This document shows, piece by piece, positions 10,916 through 19,404 of a stretch of 64,000 nucleotides of DNA; positions within the stretch are counted from its first letter, which is position 1, and each line of letters starts with the position of its first letter. The stretch lies in NCBI RefSeq assembly GCF_900108315.1, contig NZ_FNVB01000003.1, forward strand, positions 593,404 to 657,403, written 5' to 3'. The position numbers and the translations under genes are program-made. This stretch comes from Saccharopolyspora kobensis (lineage in GTDB: Bacteria; Actinomycetota; Actinomycetes; Mycobacteriales; Pseudonocardiaceae). Under the pieces are notes generated by a model. It ran no database searches and was not told where the DNA came from. It saw only the letters and a program-made list of their open reading frames with translations.

Positions 10916-12181
10916 ATGCGCCCGGACCACTCGGACTACCATGTCTCCATGCGGCCCCCGGTCAGTTCGCCCGATGACGCTGAGCAGCGGCTGCGGCAGA
11001 TCGAGCTGGTCACCGACACAGCGCTGGCCGATCTGGAGCACGACGACCTGCTCCGCGAGATGCTGCAGCGCGTCAGCGACGTCCTGGAGGTCGACACCGC
11101 AGCGGTCATGCGCTACGACCCGGCCAGCGAAGTGCTGGTCGCGACCGCCGCAGTCGGCATCGAGGACGAGGTTCGGCAAGGCGTTCGACGTCACGTCGGC
11201 CCGGCTTTCGCCGAAGCGATCGCGAACGGTTCCCGGCCGCTGTCCCTGGACAGCCGGACCGACCCCTCCGTCCTGCAACCGGTGCTCCGGGAGCGCGGCA
11301 TCTCGACGCTCATCGGCGTCCCGATGCTGGCCGGTGGCGAGGTCGTCGGCGTGCTGCACATCGGCACCTACGAAGAACGCCGGTTCAGCGACCACGACGT
11401 GCACCTGCTCCAGCTCGTCGCCGACCGCATGGCGCTGGCGATCCGCGGCCACACCACCCGTGCCGAGCGGGCCGCCACCAGCGCCCTGCAGCGCAGCCTG
11501 CTGCCCACCAGGCTGCCCGCGGTACCGGGGGTGGCGCTCGACGCGCGGTACGTCTCGGGCTCCGGTCCCGGCGTGGGTGGCGACTGGTACGACGTGTTCA
11601 CCCTGCCGTCCGGGCTGATGGGCATCGTGATCGGTGACGTGGTCGGCAGCGGTCTTCCGGCGGCGATCGTGATGGGTCGGTTGCGCAGCGCGCTGCGCGC
11701 CTACGCCATCGAGACCGAGGACCCGGCCGAGGTCCTGCACAAGCTCGACCGCAAGGTCACCCACTTCGAACCGACCGCCATGGCCACGGTCGGTTACTCC
11801 ATCTACGACCCCAGCACCTCCCAGCTGCGCGTCTCGCTGGCCGGTCACCTCGCGCCGGTGGTCGTCGAGCCCGGTCACGGCGGCCGGCTGGCGCCGCTGC
11901 CGGTCGATCCGCCGGTGGGGCTCGGCGTCGCGCACCGCAAGCGCCGCACCAGCCTGCTGGAGCTCCCGGCGGAGGGCGTCGTCTGCTTCTACACCGACGG
12001 CCTCGTCGAACGCCGCGGCAAACCGATCGACGACGGGTTGCAGCTGCTCTGCGACGCGGTCGTCCCGGAGCCCGCCAGCGCCGTCTGCACCAGGGTCATG
12101 AACCGGCTGGTCGGTGGCGAGCCGCCGAGCGACGACATCGCACTGCTCGCCATCAGCTGGTCCGAGGATTCCCGCCCGTAG
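10916..12181 (+). CDS. GAF-domain PP2C (SpoIIE/RsbU-type) serine phosphatase
   Basis: About 422 residues. A GAF sensor domain is at roughly residues 25-175, then the SpoIIE-type phosphatase (GVGGDWYDVFTLPSG, IGDVVGSGLPAAIVMGRLRSAL, FYTDGLVERR and GGEPPSDDIALL) with its metal-binding aspartates. It would dephosphorylate the divergent STAS protein in response to a signal and so activate the sigma factor. In-frame starts at 10877, 10916 and 10949 are possible. None has a strong ribosome site. I chose 10916, which leaves room for the divergent promoter. Confidence 0.9.
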   Translation: MRPDHSDYHVSMRPPVSSPDDAEQRLRQIELVTDTALADLEHDDLLREMLQRVSDVLEVDTAAVMRYDPASEVLVATAAVGIEDEVRQGVRRHVGPAFAEAIANGSRPLSLDSRTDPSVLQPVLRERGISTLIGVPMLAGGEVVGVLHIGTYEERRFSDHDVHLLQLVADRMALAIRGHTTRAERAATSALQRSLLPTRLPAVPGVALDARYVSGSGPGVGGDWYDVFTLPSGLMGIVIGDVVGSGLPAAIVMGRLRSALRAYAIETEDPAEVLHKLDRKVTHFEPTAMATVGYSIYDPSTSQLRVSLAGHLAPVVVEPGHGGRLAPLPVDPPVGLGVAHRKRRTSLLELPAEGVVCFYTDGLVERRGKPIDDGLQLLCDAVVPEPASAVCTRVMNRLVGGEPPSDDIALLAISWSEDSRP

Positions 12182-12207
12182 TCCGCAGCGCTGCCCCTCG
12201 CCCGGCA

Positions 12208-12531
12208 TCAGTCGCGCGGCAGCAGCGGACCGAGCGGGCCGAGGTCGAGGTTGAGGTCCTGCTCCGAGAAGTCGAACCGGTCGCGGAGCTCCTGCATGCC
12301 CTCGGCCAGCTTCATCAGCGCCAGCCCGAGCTCCTCCACCTGGTCGTCGTCGAGCTCTCCGCTCTCCACCCGCCGCAGCGCCTGCTTCTCCATCAGCTGG
12401 CGCACGAGTTCCACCAGCGTCAGCACCAGCCGGACCAGATCGCGCTGGACGGATTCGGAGTCGGTCTCGATCCGATGTGGAAGGCGCCCGGCGCCGGAAC
12501 GACGGCGGTCTCCCGCCGGACTACCCGTCAT
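12208..12531 (-). CDS. gvpK: Gas vesicle protein GvpK
   Basis: Protein of 107 residues. The conserved block from RIETDSESVQRDLVRLVLTL through ELVRQLMEKQALRRV to ELGLALMKLAEGM matches GvpK, an accessory protein needed for gas vesicle assembly. The tail is acidic and leucine-rich. ATG 12531 overlaps the end of the preceding gvpS by 11 bp, so translation is probably coupled. It is the last gene of the gvp operon and is convergent with the PP2C gene. Confidence 0.92.
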   Translation of the reverse strand: MTGSPAGDRRRSGAGRLPHRIETDSESVQRDLVRLVLTLVELVRQLMEKQALRRVESGELDDDQVEELGLALMKLAEGMQELRDRFDFSEQDLNLDLGPLGPLLPRD

Positions 12532-12748
12532 TCCCGGCCTCCAGCGCGACGCACGTGCTCTCCTGAATGGAGCTGATGATCGCCCGCAGCGAGATCCGGA
12601 CCAGGTCGACACCCGCCAGCGAGATGGTCACGTCACCGGTGACGACCACACCGCCGGCGAGCAACCGGTCCAGCAGGTCGACGAGCGCGATCTCCCTCGT
12701 CCCGACGGGGGAATCCCGGGAGTTCGAGACGATGTCCGCTGATGTCAA
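12521..12748 (-). CDS. gvpS: Gas vesicle GvpA/J-family protein (GvpS-like)
   Basis: Small protein of about 75 residues. The GvpA-fold core (ALVDLLDRLLAGGVVVTGDV then SLAGVDLVRISLRAIISSI) has the form seen in actinobacterial GvpS. The only start with a good ribosome site is the TTG at 12748 (GAGGGGG 7 nt before), which overlaps the TGA of gvpL (TTGA). It is probably a minor shell or nucleation protein. The symbol rests on position (L-S-K order) and sequence, as in Streptomyces clusters. Confidence 0.85.
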   Translation of the reverse strand: MTSADIVSNSRDSPVGTREIALVDLLDRLLAGGVVVTGDVTISLAGVDLVRISLRAIISSIQESTCVALEAGNDG

Positions 12749-13533
12749 CGGTTTTCCCCCTCGCGGATCTGGGCGAACGAGTACGGCGGCCACGGTCCGG
12801 TGAGTTCGACGTCGAGCGCCTGGTAGTCGTCCGAGAGCCTGCGCACCGTCGCGGTGAACTCGTCGCCGGCGGATTTGTCGACGAGGTAGGAGCAGTTCAG
12901 GACCATCAGGCCCGCGTAGCCGGCCAGCTCCCGGTTCTGCGGCGGATGGCTGCGGCTCGCCCGCGCCAGCGAGCACAGTTCGGCGTGCACCTGCCCGGCC
13001 AGCTCGAGCGCCGTGTTCTCGGCGTTCTGCCTGCTCTCCCGCTGCTCCTTGAGCTGGCGCAGGTAGGAGGCACCGGGCCCGGCGGCAGCTTCTGCGCCCG
13101 CCTCGCCCGTGCCCCGCCGCAGCGCAGGGTCGTCGAGGTCCGCGCGGGCCTTGACGCCCCACTCGGCGCTGTCGTCGATGCTGTGCAGCACCTGGGAGAA
13201 CTCCTCGGCCCGCTCGGCGAGCACCTCTCGGACGCGGTCGTCGTGGAAGTAGACCGTGGCCAACCCGAACGGAGCGGTGGTCGTCGTGGCCGCCGCGGCG
13301 AGGACGACGCGGTTGTGCGCGCGCGCAGTGGCCTCCAGCCACTCCAGGTCCTCCAGGTTCTTCCGCAAGGCCTCCGCATCGAACTCCGCGGCGTCCACCG
13401 AGCTCACCAGCGCCGCCAGTTCGCCCTGCCGCACGAGGCGGACGGCCGACCCGGCGATGCCCTGCGCGCCCAGCGTCGGTTCCGGGCCGGGATCGCGGAC
13501 GATCCCGTACACGTAGGTCATCGAGTCAGCCAC
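12745..13533 (-). CDS. gvpL: Gas vesicle protein GvpL/GvpF family
   Basis: About 262 residues. The family signature starts with MTYVYGIV. Later segments include APFGLATVYFHDDRVREVL (the counterpart of the PIRFG motif of GvpF), a long helical part (about 140-180), and NCSYLVDKSAGDEFTATV then GPWPPYSF near the end. This is an assembly factor of the vesicle. The GTG at 13533 has AGGAG 8 nt upstream and overlaps gvpJ by 8 bp. The ATG at 13521, which gives MTYVYG, is the alternative. Confidence 0.9.
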   Translation of the reverse strand: MADSMTYVYGIVRDPGPEPTLGAQGIAGSAVRLVRQGELAALVSSVDAAEFDAEALRKNLEDLEWLEATARAHNRVVLAAAATTTTAPFGLATVYFHDDRVREVLAERAEEFSQVLHSIDDSAEWGVKARADLDDPALRRGTGEAGAEAAAGPGASYLRQLKEQRESRQNAENTALELAGQVHAELCSLARASRSHPPQNRELAGYAGLMVLNCSYLVDKSAGDEFTATVRRLSDDYQALDVELTGPWPPYSFAQIREGENR

Positions 13534-13924
13534 GGTCCTGCTCCTCGTCCGCGCCGCCTTCCAGCTCGGCCGGTTCACCGCCGAGCTCGCGCACCTGATC
13601 GCGCAAGCGCCGGTTCTCCACCGCCAGATCGCGGTGCCCCGACGACAGGGTCGGGTCGTGCTCCCACCAGTCGATGCCCATCTCCCGCGCCCGCTCCACC
13701 GAGGCCACGACGAGCCGCAGCTTGATCGTCAGCAGCTCGATGTCGAGCAGGTTCACCTGGATGTCGCCGGCGATGACGATGCCCTTGTCCAGCACGCGCT
13801 CGAGGATGTCGGCGAGGTTGGCACCACCCGACTCCGACCGCGCGGGCGACACCGGTCGCGGGCTGTAGGCCATCGGAGCGCGCGAGTCGAACCGGTGCTG
13901 GTCTCCGCGGCTGTGCTCGCTCAT
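13526..13924 (-). CDS. gvpJ: Gas vesicle protein GvpJ (GvpA-like)
   Basis: Protein of 132 residues. The GvpA-like core at about 34-82 (NLADILERVLDKGIVIAGDI, LLDIELLTIKLRLVVASVERA) is followed by a polar, partly coiled-coil tail. That tail (GIDWWEHDPTLSS, HRDLAVENRRLRDQVRELGGE) is typical of GvpJ/GvpM minor proteins. ATG 13924 overlaps the gvpO stop as ATGA, so translation is coupled. Confidence 0.92.
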   Translation of the reverse strand: MSEHSRGDQHRFDSRAPMAYSPRPVSPARSESGGANLADILERVLDKGIVIAGDIQVNLLDIELLTIKLRLVVASVERAREMGIDWWEHDPTLSSGHRDLAVENRRLRDQVRELGGEPAELEGGADEEQDRG

Positions 13925-14346
13925 CGCTGCTCGCCCTGCCCCCGCGCGTAGCGGTCGATGCGCCGGTAGGAGATCAGCTCCCCTTCGTCGTCGAGCTCGG
14001 CCTCGTAGACGGCCATGATGTCGGTGGTGTTGGGGATCCGGTGCGCCTCGACGACCTCCACCGCCACCAGCCACCCCGTCTCCGAGCGCTCCAGCGAGGT
14101 GACGCCTTCGGTGTCCTTGCCGGTGAGGTCGCGCACCTGGCGCAGTGCGAGCTGAGCGATGTCCCCGGCTTTGAGCGCAGGTCGCCGTCGTGCCTCCCGA
14201 TCTCCTTCCGCACCACCGGGTCCCGTTCGCCGTGGTCGTCGTCGGCCACCGCTCTGCTCGACGTCCGCATCCCGCGGTTCAGGAGGTGAACGGCGCCTGG
14301 GGCGTTCCTCCGTGCTTCCGCGGTCGCGGTCCTGGCTGCTGGGCAC
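13921..14346 (-). CDS. gvpO: Gas vesicle protein GvpO
   Basis: Protein of 141 residues. The first 55 are a disordered Arg/Glu/Pro stretch. The GvpO domain follows (IAQLALRQVRDLTGKDTEGV, WLVAVEVVEAHRIPNTTDIMAVYE, ISYRRIDRYARG). GTG 14346 has GGGGGAG upstream. In many Streptomyces clusters gvpO is first in the operon. Here it sits between gvpG and gvpJ, a rearranged order. Confidence 0.92.
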   Translation of the reverse strand: MPSSQDRDRGSTEERPRRRSPPEPRDADVEQSGGRRRPRRTGPGGAEGDREARRRPALKAGDIAQLALRQVRDLTGKDTEGVTSLERSETGWLVAVEVVEAHRIPNTTDIMAVYEAELDDEGELISYRRIDRYARGQGEQR

Positions 14347-14349
14347 GGA

Positions 14350-14601
14350 TCACATCTCCCCCGACTGACGTCGGCGTTGTGCCTCGAACAACCTGTCCAG
14401 CCACTCCGCCTGGAGTTCGTCGCGCTGCTGATCGGTCAGCTCGCCCGCCTCGTGCGCCTCGTCCACCGCGGCCAGCTGCCGCTGGATCAAAGCCGTGTCG
14501 TAGTACTGCGCCTCCGCGTGCTGCTTGAGGTGATCGATCATCCACACAACGCCCCGGACCGGTGCCAGCGGGAGGGTGACGATGCCGGAAAGCAGTCCCA
14601 T
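14350..14601 (-). CDS. gvpG: Gas vesicle protein GvpG
   Basis: Protein of 83 residues, the family's usual size. The hydrophobic N-terminus MGLLSGIVTLPLAPVRGVVW is followed by helix-rich segments (ALIQRQLAAVDEAHEAGELT then EWLDRLFEAQRRR) typical of GvpG. It begins 2 bp after the gvpF stop. Confidence 0.93.
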   Translation of the reverse strand: MGLLSGIVTLPLAPVRGVVWMIDHLKQHAEAQYYDTALIQRQLAAVDEAHEAGELTDQQRDELQAEWLDRLFEAQRRRQSGEM

Positions 14602-14603
14602 GA

Positions 14604-15395
14604 TCACTCCTCGGGCAAGAAGTCGTAAGGTGCCAGCGGTCCGACCAGGCGCAGCTGAACGCGCCCGCTCCACTGGTCGCCGAGTGCGTCGATCGAGGAC
14701 TCGAAATCCTCGCGCCGGTCGCGTTCGACCAGCATCGCCACGTCGAACGCGTCGTCCTCGCCCCCGACGTCGCGCTCCGCCGTCGCGACCACGCTGTTCG
14801 CCACGGCGTCGACCAGCTGCTGCAAGTCCAGAGCACGCTTCTCGGTGACAGCGTTGGAGACCATCTCGCCCAGCTTCAGCCGTGCGTCGTAGCCCGCATC
14901 CGGCGAGACGCCCCGGAGCGACTCCCGGAGTTCTCTGATCTCGGGGCTTTCCGCCACGATCTCGCGGATGTGAGCGGAGTCGACGTACCGGCCCCGCACG
15001 GCGAACTGGATCGTTCCGTCGAGCTGGGACAGCACCGCCTCGAAGCTCTCGGCGTTCGGTGCCAGCAGTTCGTCGACCACGGAGTCCACCGAGTTGACCA
15101 CGGCGCCGAAGCGGATGGGCAGCACGGTGGTCTCCGCCGCGATGGCGTCGAGGACGTGCTCGTGCGCGAGCAGGTCGTCCCGGGTGCCCAGCGGCCGGTT
15201 CAGGTGCACCTCGCTGATCGCGGCGGCGATGTCGCCGTGCGAAACGGTCCTGACCGGCGTCTCCTCGTCACCGACCGAGGCGAGGTCGCCGGGTACGGAT
15301 CCCGCGGAGCGCAGAATGCCGTACACGTAGAACCCGCGCGTTTCCTCGCCCGGAACCGTCGCAGCGCCCTGTCCACGTTGCGCGTGCGTTGTCAT
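14604..15395 (-). CDS. gvpF: Gas vesicle protein GvpF
   Basis: Protein of 263 residues. GFYVYGIL near residue 21, then [20 protein letters not shown], the hallmark of GvpF/GvpL, and a C-terminal [11 protein letters not shown] motif. It is an assembly factor that touches the vesicle shell. ATG 15395 overlaps the gvpA stop (ATGA). It has a paralogue in the same operon at 12745-13533. Confidence 0.94.
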   Translation of the reverse strand: MTTHAQRGQGAATVPGEETRGFYVYGILRSAGSVPGDLASVGDEETPVRTVSHGDIAAAISEVHLNRPLGTRDDLLAHEHVLDAIAAETTVLPIRFGAVVNSVDSVVDELLAPNAESFEAVLSQLDGTIQFAVRGRYVDSAHIREIVAESPEIRELRESLRGVSPDAGYDARLKLGEMVSNAVTEKRALDLQQLVDAVANSVVATAERDVGGEDDAFDVAMLVERDRREDFESSIDALGDQWSGRVQLRLVGPLAPYDFLPEE

Positions 15396-15808
15396 CGCTT
15401 CTCCCGCCCCCGGCCACCGGTTTCGCGTCTGCGCACGGGCTCCTTCTCCTGCTCGTCGCTTCCGCGGAACTCGTCGAACTTGTCCTTGGCGGCATCGATC
15501 ATTCCCTTGGTCTTGCCCGCGGCACCGCGCTCGGTCATGCCCTCGGTCAGTTCCGTGAGGTCCTTGCCGCCCTTCTCGTCGAGGTCCAGCCGGTTGGTCG
15601 CTTCCGCGAAGCGGAGGTAGGTGTCCACCCCGGCCACCACCACCCGGGCGTCGACGGTGATGATCTCGATCCCGACCAGGGAGACGCGCACGAACGCGTC
15701 GATCACCAGGCCCTTGTCGAGGATCTGCTCGACCACGTCGGCCAAGGTGCTGGAAGGGGCCCGCTGGACCTGGCTGCCCCCGCCGCCTTGCGTGCTCGCC
15801 ACGGTCAT
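15392..15808 (-). CDS. gvpA: Gas vesicle structural protein GvpA
   Basis: Main shell protein. The hydrophobic core at about residues 19-70 ([40 protein letters not shown]) is nearly consensus GvpA. Its 138 residues exceed the classical 70. The extra 65-residue polar C-terminal tail is usual for actinomycete GvpA. It starts 4 bp after the end of the SRPBCC gene and is probably cotranscribed with it. Confidence 0.95.
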   Translation of the reverse strand: MTVASTQGGGGSQVQRAPSSTLADVVEQILDKGLVIDAFVRVSLVGIEIITVDARVVVAGVDTYLRFAEATNRLDLDEKGGKDLTELTEGMTERGAAGKTKGMIDAAKDKFDEFRGSDEQEKEPVRRRETGGRGREKR

Positions 15809-15812
15809 GCGA

Positions 15813-16934
15813 TCACCTTCTCCGGCCTGCCGTCACCGTTGCTCGACGACGCCGACCTCGCTCTTGCTCGGGTTCCCGGTCCTCGTCCTCCGCGTAATCC
15901 TCCTCGCCTTCCTCCTCACCTTCCTCGTCGTATTCGTCCTCGTACTCGCCTTCTTCGCCTTCCTCTTCGTCGCCGTACTCCTCCTGCTCCTCGTCCTCGT
16001 ACTCGCCCTCGTCCTCGGCTTCGCCGCGTTCGCCCTCCTGCTCCGCTTCCTCCCCGTATTCGGGGGCGCCCTCGGCTTCTTCCTCTTCGGCCAGGGCGTC
16101 CTCGTGGGTCTTGACGACCTCCCGGTCGCGGATCTCACCGCGCCAGCCCTCGACCTCGTCCGGTGCCAAGATCGTCCGGGTCATCAAGTACCGCTTGATG
16201 TACTTGAAGTCCGCGCGGACCCGGCGGCCCTGCGCGCGCCACATGTACGCGGTCTTCTCGAAGAAGCCCTGCGGGTAGTACTCGATGACGAGCAGGATCC
16301 GCGTCATGCGCGGAGCCAGCTCGTGGAAGGTCACGGAGCCGTCCACGGTGCCCTTCGCACCCGTGGAGGTCCAGACGATCCGGTCGTCGGGAACCTGTTC
16401 GACGATGGTCGCCTGCCAGCTGCGCTTGGAGAAGAAGATCTGCGCCTGCCAGTTGACCTTCTCGTCGGACTCCTGGTCCACGCTGAGGACTTTCTTGGTC
16501 ATGCTGGGGAAGTCTTCGAACCTGGTCCACTGGTCGTAGACGACGCGACGCGGCAGTCCGATGTCGTTGTGCTCGATGATGTTGACGACCTTCGACTTTC
16601 CCTTCTTCCCGCCTTTGCCGCCCATGCCCAGCGCTCCTTTGAGCTTCTCCGTAGCGCCCGTGAACCCGGCCTTCAACGCCGACTTGACCGGGGAACCGCT
16701 CTGGGCCATTTCCTTGCCGCCGGTGACCGCCGCCATCAAACCCGCACCACCGTTCTCCGCCGACTCCGTCAACCGCTCGGTCATGCCTTCGACCTTGTCT
16801 CCGACGATGCCCACCGCGCGTTCCCCCGCCGACGTCAGCAGTGCCTTGGCACCAGCCTTCAACGGTTCGAGCGGCACCTCGCGCAGCAAACCGCCCACCT
16901 TGGAGCCGCCGCCCTTCCCGGATTGCTCCGCCAT
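15813..16934 (-). CDS. SRPBCC-fold protein with long acidic tail, in gas vesicle operon
   Basis: Protein of 373 residues in three parts. Residues 1-120 are a Gly/Lys-rich helical region. A polyketide-cyclase/SRPBCC domain spans about 122-265 ([79 protein letters not shown]). The tail of about 90 residues is almost all Glu, Asp, Gly and Tyr, ending in a short Arg patch. Proteins of this type accompany gvp operons in actinomycetes, and their role is unknown. ATG 16934 is preceded by GAGGTGG. Confidence 0.82.
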   Translation of the reverse strand: MAEQSGKGGGSKVGGLLREVPLEPLKAGAKALLTSAGERAVGIVGDKVEGMTERLTESAENGGAGLMAAVTGGKEMAQSGSPVKSALKAGFTGATEKLKGALGMGGKGGKKGKSKVVNIIEHNDIGLPRRVVYDQWTRFEDFPSMTKKVLSVDQESDEKVNWQAQIFFSKRSWQATIVEQVPDDRIVWTSTGAKGTVDGSVTFHELAPRMTRILLVIEYYPQGFFEKTAYMWRAQGRRVRADFKYIKRYLMTRTILAPDEVEGWRGEIRDREVVKTHEDALAEEEEAEGAPEYGEEAEQEGERGEAEDEGEYEDEEQEEYGDEEEGEEGEYEDEYDEEGEEEGEEDYAEDEDREPEQERGRRRRATVTAGRRR

Positions 16935-16954
16935 GGTCACCACCTCAGCTCCGA

Positions 16955-17701
16955 TCACAACTTCTTCTCAGTGGTGGAGGACCTGGTCCTCGGGCTCGTC
17001 GGCTGCTTGCGCTGGCCCAACGTCGTGGACCTGCGCCGGCTCCCCGCCTGGCCGCCCGAACCACCAGATGACCTGGTCGACGTGCTCGCCTCGTCCCGCT
17101 GACTGGACCTCGCGGTCGTCGCGGACTCGTCCTGCTTCCGCGCGGCCGAACCCGATCGACCGCTGCCTGCCCCGGTTCGGCTGCCCGCCCGACCGGAGGA
17201 GGCGCGTTCCGACATCCGCTGGCGCTGCCTACCTCGGGGCGGCTCGGTCGCCCGCTCTTCCTCGCCTTCTTCCGGCTCCTCGGTGGACTCGGCTTCGGCG
17301 GTCTCGTCCGAACCCCTCGTCCGCCGCATCGCCCGCCTGCCGAGGTCCTCGGCGCCTTTCCCGACATCGGAAGCCCGTTCGCCGAGCTCTCCGACGGGCT
17401 CGCGCAAACCGGCCGCACGTTTCGTGAGGTTGTCGCCGAGCGTTTCGATCTTGTTGTTCACCGCCGCGATCGCCGCCGATTTGGCCGCCTCCAGCAACCG
17501 TTCCCGTGCGTCGCCGGTCAGCTTCTGCAGCGCTGGAGACGTCCTCACCAGCTTTCCGCCCATGGCGAGCATTTCCTTGGGATCCGCGAAGCGGCGGCCC
17601 GCCATCATGCCCGCGGCTGTGATGGCCAGCTTCATCTTGCGGCTGCGACCTAGGACGTATCCGACGGCTACCGCCATCGCGATCTGAGGTCCGGATTTCA
17701 T
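16955..17701 (-). CDS. Hypothetical protein with N-terminal hydrophobic helix and basic Ser/Arg tail, first gene of gas vesicle operon
   Basis: Protein of 248 residues. A short N-terminal hydrophobic segment (AMAVAVGYVLGR), then a second hydrophobic/helical stretch (LAITAAGMMAGRRF), amphipathic helices to about 130, an acidic patch, and an Arg/Ser/Thr-rich tail to the end. I recognise no catalytic domain. GGGGAG precedes the ATG at 17701. It lies 20 bp before the SRPBCC gene and leads the gvp operon. Its basic tail and the acidic tail of the next protein are charge-complementary. A scaffold or membrane tether is possible, but this is only an inference. Confidence 0.72.
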   Translation of the reverse strand: MKSGPQIAMAVAVGYVLGRSRKMKLAITAAGMMAGRRFADPKEMLAMGGKLVRTSPALQKLTGDARERLLEAAKSAAIAAVNNKIETLGDNLTKRAAGLREPVGELGERASDVGKGAEDLGRRAMRRTRGSDETAEAESTEEPEEGEEERATEPPRGRQRQRMSERASSGRAGSRTGAGSGRSGSAARKQDESATTARSSQRDEASTSTRSSGGSGGQAGSRRRSTTLGQRKQPTSPRTRSSTTEKKL

Positions 17702-17810
17702 GATCAGCTCCCCTGTGCCTGAGCGATCCGGCGGGCCTGCCGCCCGCGGGGCGAACGCTCGCGCAACCGAGTGCGACCAGGAGACAGCGCGCCTTCCCCT
17801 GCGCACCGAC

Positions 17811-17845
17811 AATCGTCGTGGCTGCAACAACCGAATACGACGATT
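17811..17845. repeat. Inverted repeat upstream of gas vesicle operon, possible operator
   Basis: Perfect 9-bp arms (AATCGTCGT / ACGACGATT) separated by 17 nt, 110-145 bp upstream of the first gene of the operon and just downstream of a candidate -10 element. The position suits a repressor site or an mRNA leader hairpin. Confidence 0.45.
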
Positions 17846-17856
17846 ATGTTGCTAGG

Positions 17857-17883
17857 CTACCCTCGCTTCCCACCGCCGCACAC
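17857..17883 (-). promoter_or_regulatory. Candidate sigma-B-type promoter of the gas vesicle operon
   Basis: GTGT-N17-GGGTAG on the minus strand. The -10 hexamer fits the SigB/SigF class, but the spacer is one or two bases longer than at the other sites in this window. It lies 156 bp upstream of the first gene. Confidence 0.4.
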
Positions 17884-18294
17884 CTTTGGCCACCGGCAAA
17901 TCCGGGACGGAGATCGAGTTTTCGGTCGGCACCGCGCCGCGCCTGAGCGCCACGAATTCCGGTTTCTCGCGAAGATTCTTCAGGTACGGCGAGCAACCCG
18001 GCGCAAGGCACCAGCACCGAGGTCGGCCACCAGTCCCGGACGTCCTCCGCCAACAGCAACGGTGCCGGCCTGACCGGACCGGAGAACACCGCGCTCACCC
18101 ACAGTATGCGCCCGTCCCCGCCGTCGGCGGTTTTTCCGCGGTTTCGCAACCGGACCCGGGGCTTCGTCCCACTTCTCCAGGCCGCCCGTTCCGCGTTCTG
18201 GCGCCGCCGGCAACGGGATCAGGCCCCGAGTTTGCCTTCGGATCGCTCGGGAAACCGACTGGCAGCGGCTCAAGAGCACACGGAGGTGGCTCCA

Positions 18295-19362
18295 GTGAAC
18301 GCACCCGCGAGAGCTCAGCGCGTCGTCGTTGTCGGGGGAACGGGGAACATCGGTACCAGCGCGATCCAGGCCCTCGAGCAGGATGCCGCTGTCGGCACGA
18401 TCGTCTCGCTCTCCCGCCGGGAGCCCCGCGGTGCCGGTGAGAAAGTCCAGTGGGAGCGCGCGGACATCACGACCGATGACCTGGCGGCGCGATTCGCCGA
18501 GGCCGACGTGGTAATCCACCTCGCGTGGATCTTCCAGCCCACCCACGATCCGATCACGACGTGGCGCAACAACGTGCTCGGCACCATCAGGGTGTGCGAA
18601 GCCGTGGCCGCCGCGGGCGTGCGGCACCTGGTGTACGCCTCTTCGATCGCCGCCTACAGCCCGGGGCCCCACGAGCGTCCCGTCGACGAGAGCTGGCCCA
18701 CGCACGGCTGGCCGGGCTCGGCCTACAGCCGGGAGAAGGCCTACCTGGAGCGCTACCTCGATTTCTTCGAGTTGCAGCACCCGGAGATGCAGGTGACCCG
18801 GATGCGCACGGCGTTCTGCTTCAAGCCCGAATCGGCCTCCCAGCAGCGCCGGCTGTTCATGGGGCCGCTGGTGATCAACCGGCTGGTCAGGCCGGACCTG
18901 CTGCCCGCGCTGCCGACGCCAAGCGGAATGCGCTTCCAAGCGGTGCACAGCGATGACGTCGGCGAGGCGTACCGGCTCGCCGCGCTGTCCAGCAGCAGCG
19001 GTGCCTTCAACGTCGCCGCCGAACCGCTGATCGACGCGCGAGTGCTGGGCGAACTCCTGGGCACGCACACGATGGCGCTGCCGTCGCAGGTGGCGCGGAG
19101 CGCGCTGTCCACCGCGTGGAAGCTGCACCTCGTCCCGGCCTCGCCCGACCTGTTCGACGCCTTCCTCAGACTCCCGATCATGGACACCTCGCGCGCTCGC
19201 GAAGAGCTCGGCTGGACGCCGCGCCGCAGTTCGACCGAAGCCGTCGCGGATTTCCTCCGGGGCCTGCAGAAGGCCGCGGGCGGAAGCACACCACCGCTGA
19301 AGCGGCGCGCACGAGGCGGACGGATCCGGGAGTTCGCCACGGGAGTCGGTCAGCGGCAGTGA
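18295..19362 (+). CDS. NAD(P)-dependent epimerase/dehydratase (extended SDR)
   Basis: Protein of 355 residues. The nucleotide-binding motif GGTGNIG lies near residue 15, then LVYASSIAAYSPG and the catalytic pair YSREK (Tyr-x3-Lys) in the middle. The C-terminal half binds the substrate (MRFQAVHSDDVGEAYRLA). It acts on a nucleotide sugar or another hydroxy/keto substrate. GTG 18295 has GGAGGTGG upstream. It is convergent with the glycan operon but not part of it, so a link is only positional. Confidence 0.85.
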   Translation: MNAPARAQRVVVVGGTGNIGTSAIQALEQDAAVGTIVSLSRREPRGAGEKVQWERADITTDDLAARFAEADVVIHLAWIFQPTHDPITTWRNNVLGTIRVCEAVAAAGVRHLVYASSIAAYSPGPHERPVDESWPTHGWPGSAYSREKAYLERYLDFFELQHPEMQVTRMRTAFCFKPESASQQRRLFMGPLVINRLVRPDLLPALPTPSGMRFQAVHSDDVGEAYRLAALSSSSGAFNVAAEPLIDARVLGELLGTHTMALPSQVARSALSTAWKLHLVPASPDLFDAFLRLPIMDTSRAREELGWTPRRSSTEAVADFLRGLQKAAGGSTPPLKRRARGGRIREFATGVGQRQ

Positions 19363-19363
19363 T

Positions 19364-19378
19364 GGCCGCTTCGCGGCC
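19364..19378. terminator. Short hairpin between convergent genes
   Basis: GGCCGC-TTC-GCGGCC directly after the epimerase stop and before the end of the 12-kb minus-strand glycan operon. The stem is short, so this is a weak candidate. Confidence 0.4.
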
Positions 19379-19404
19379 CGTGCGACGACCGAACGCGCGC
19401 TGCG

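Larger units (their letters stand above)
17702..18294. other. 593-bp intergenic region between divergent gas vesicle and epimerase genes
   Basis: It holds a candidate sigma-B-type promoter (17857-17883) and an inverted repeat (17811-17845) on the gas vesicle side. The rest has open frames on both strands but none with a ribosome site. Minus-strand frames at 18149-17844 read partly like protein in two successive phases, which may be a decayed small gene. Confidence 0.5.

Noticed and set aside
10493..12208. Minus-strand frame opposite the PP2C gene, continuous with the STAS gene
   Set aside because: Only its last 125 codons, from ATG 10870, are the real STAS protein. The rest is antisense to a clear phosphatase.
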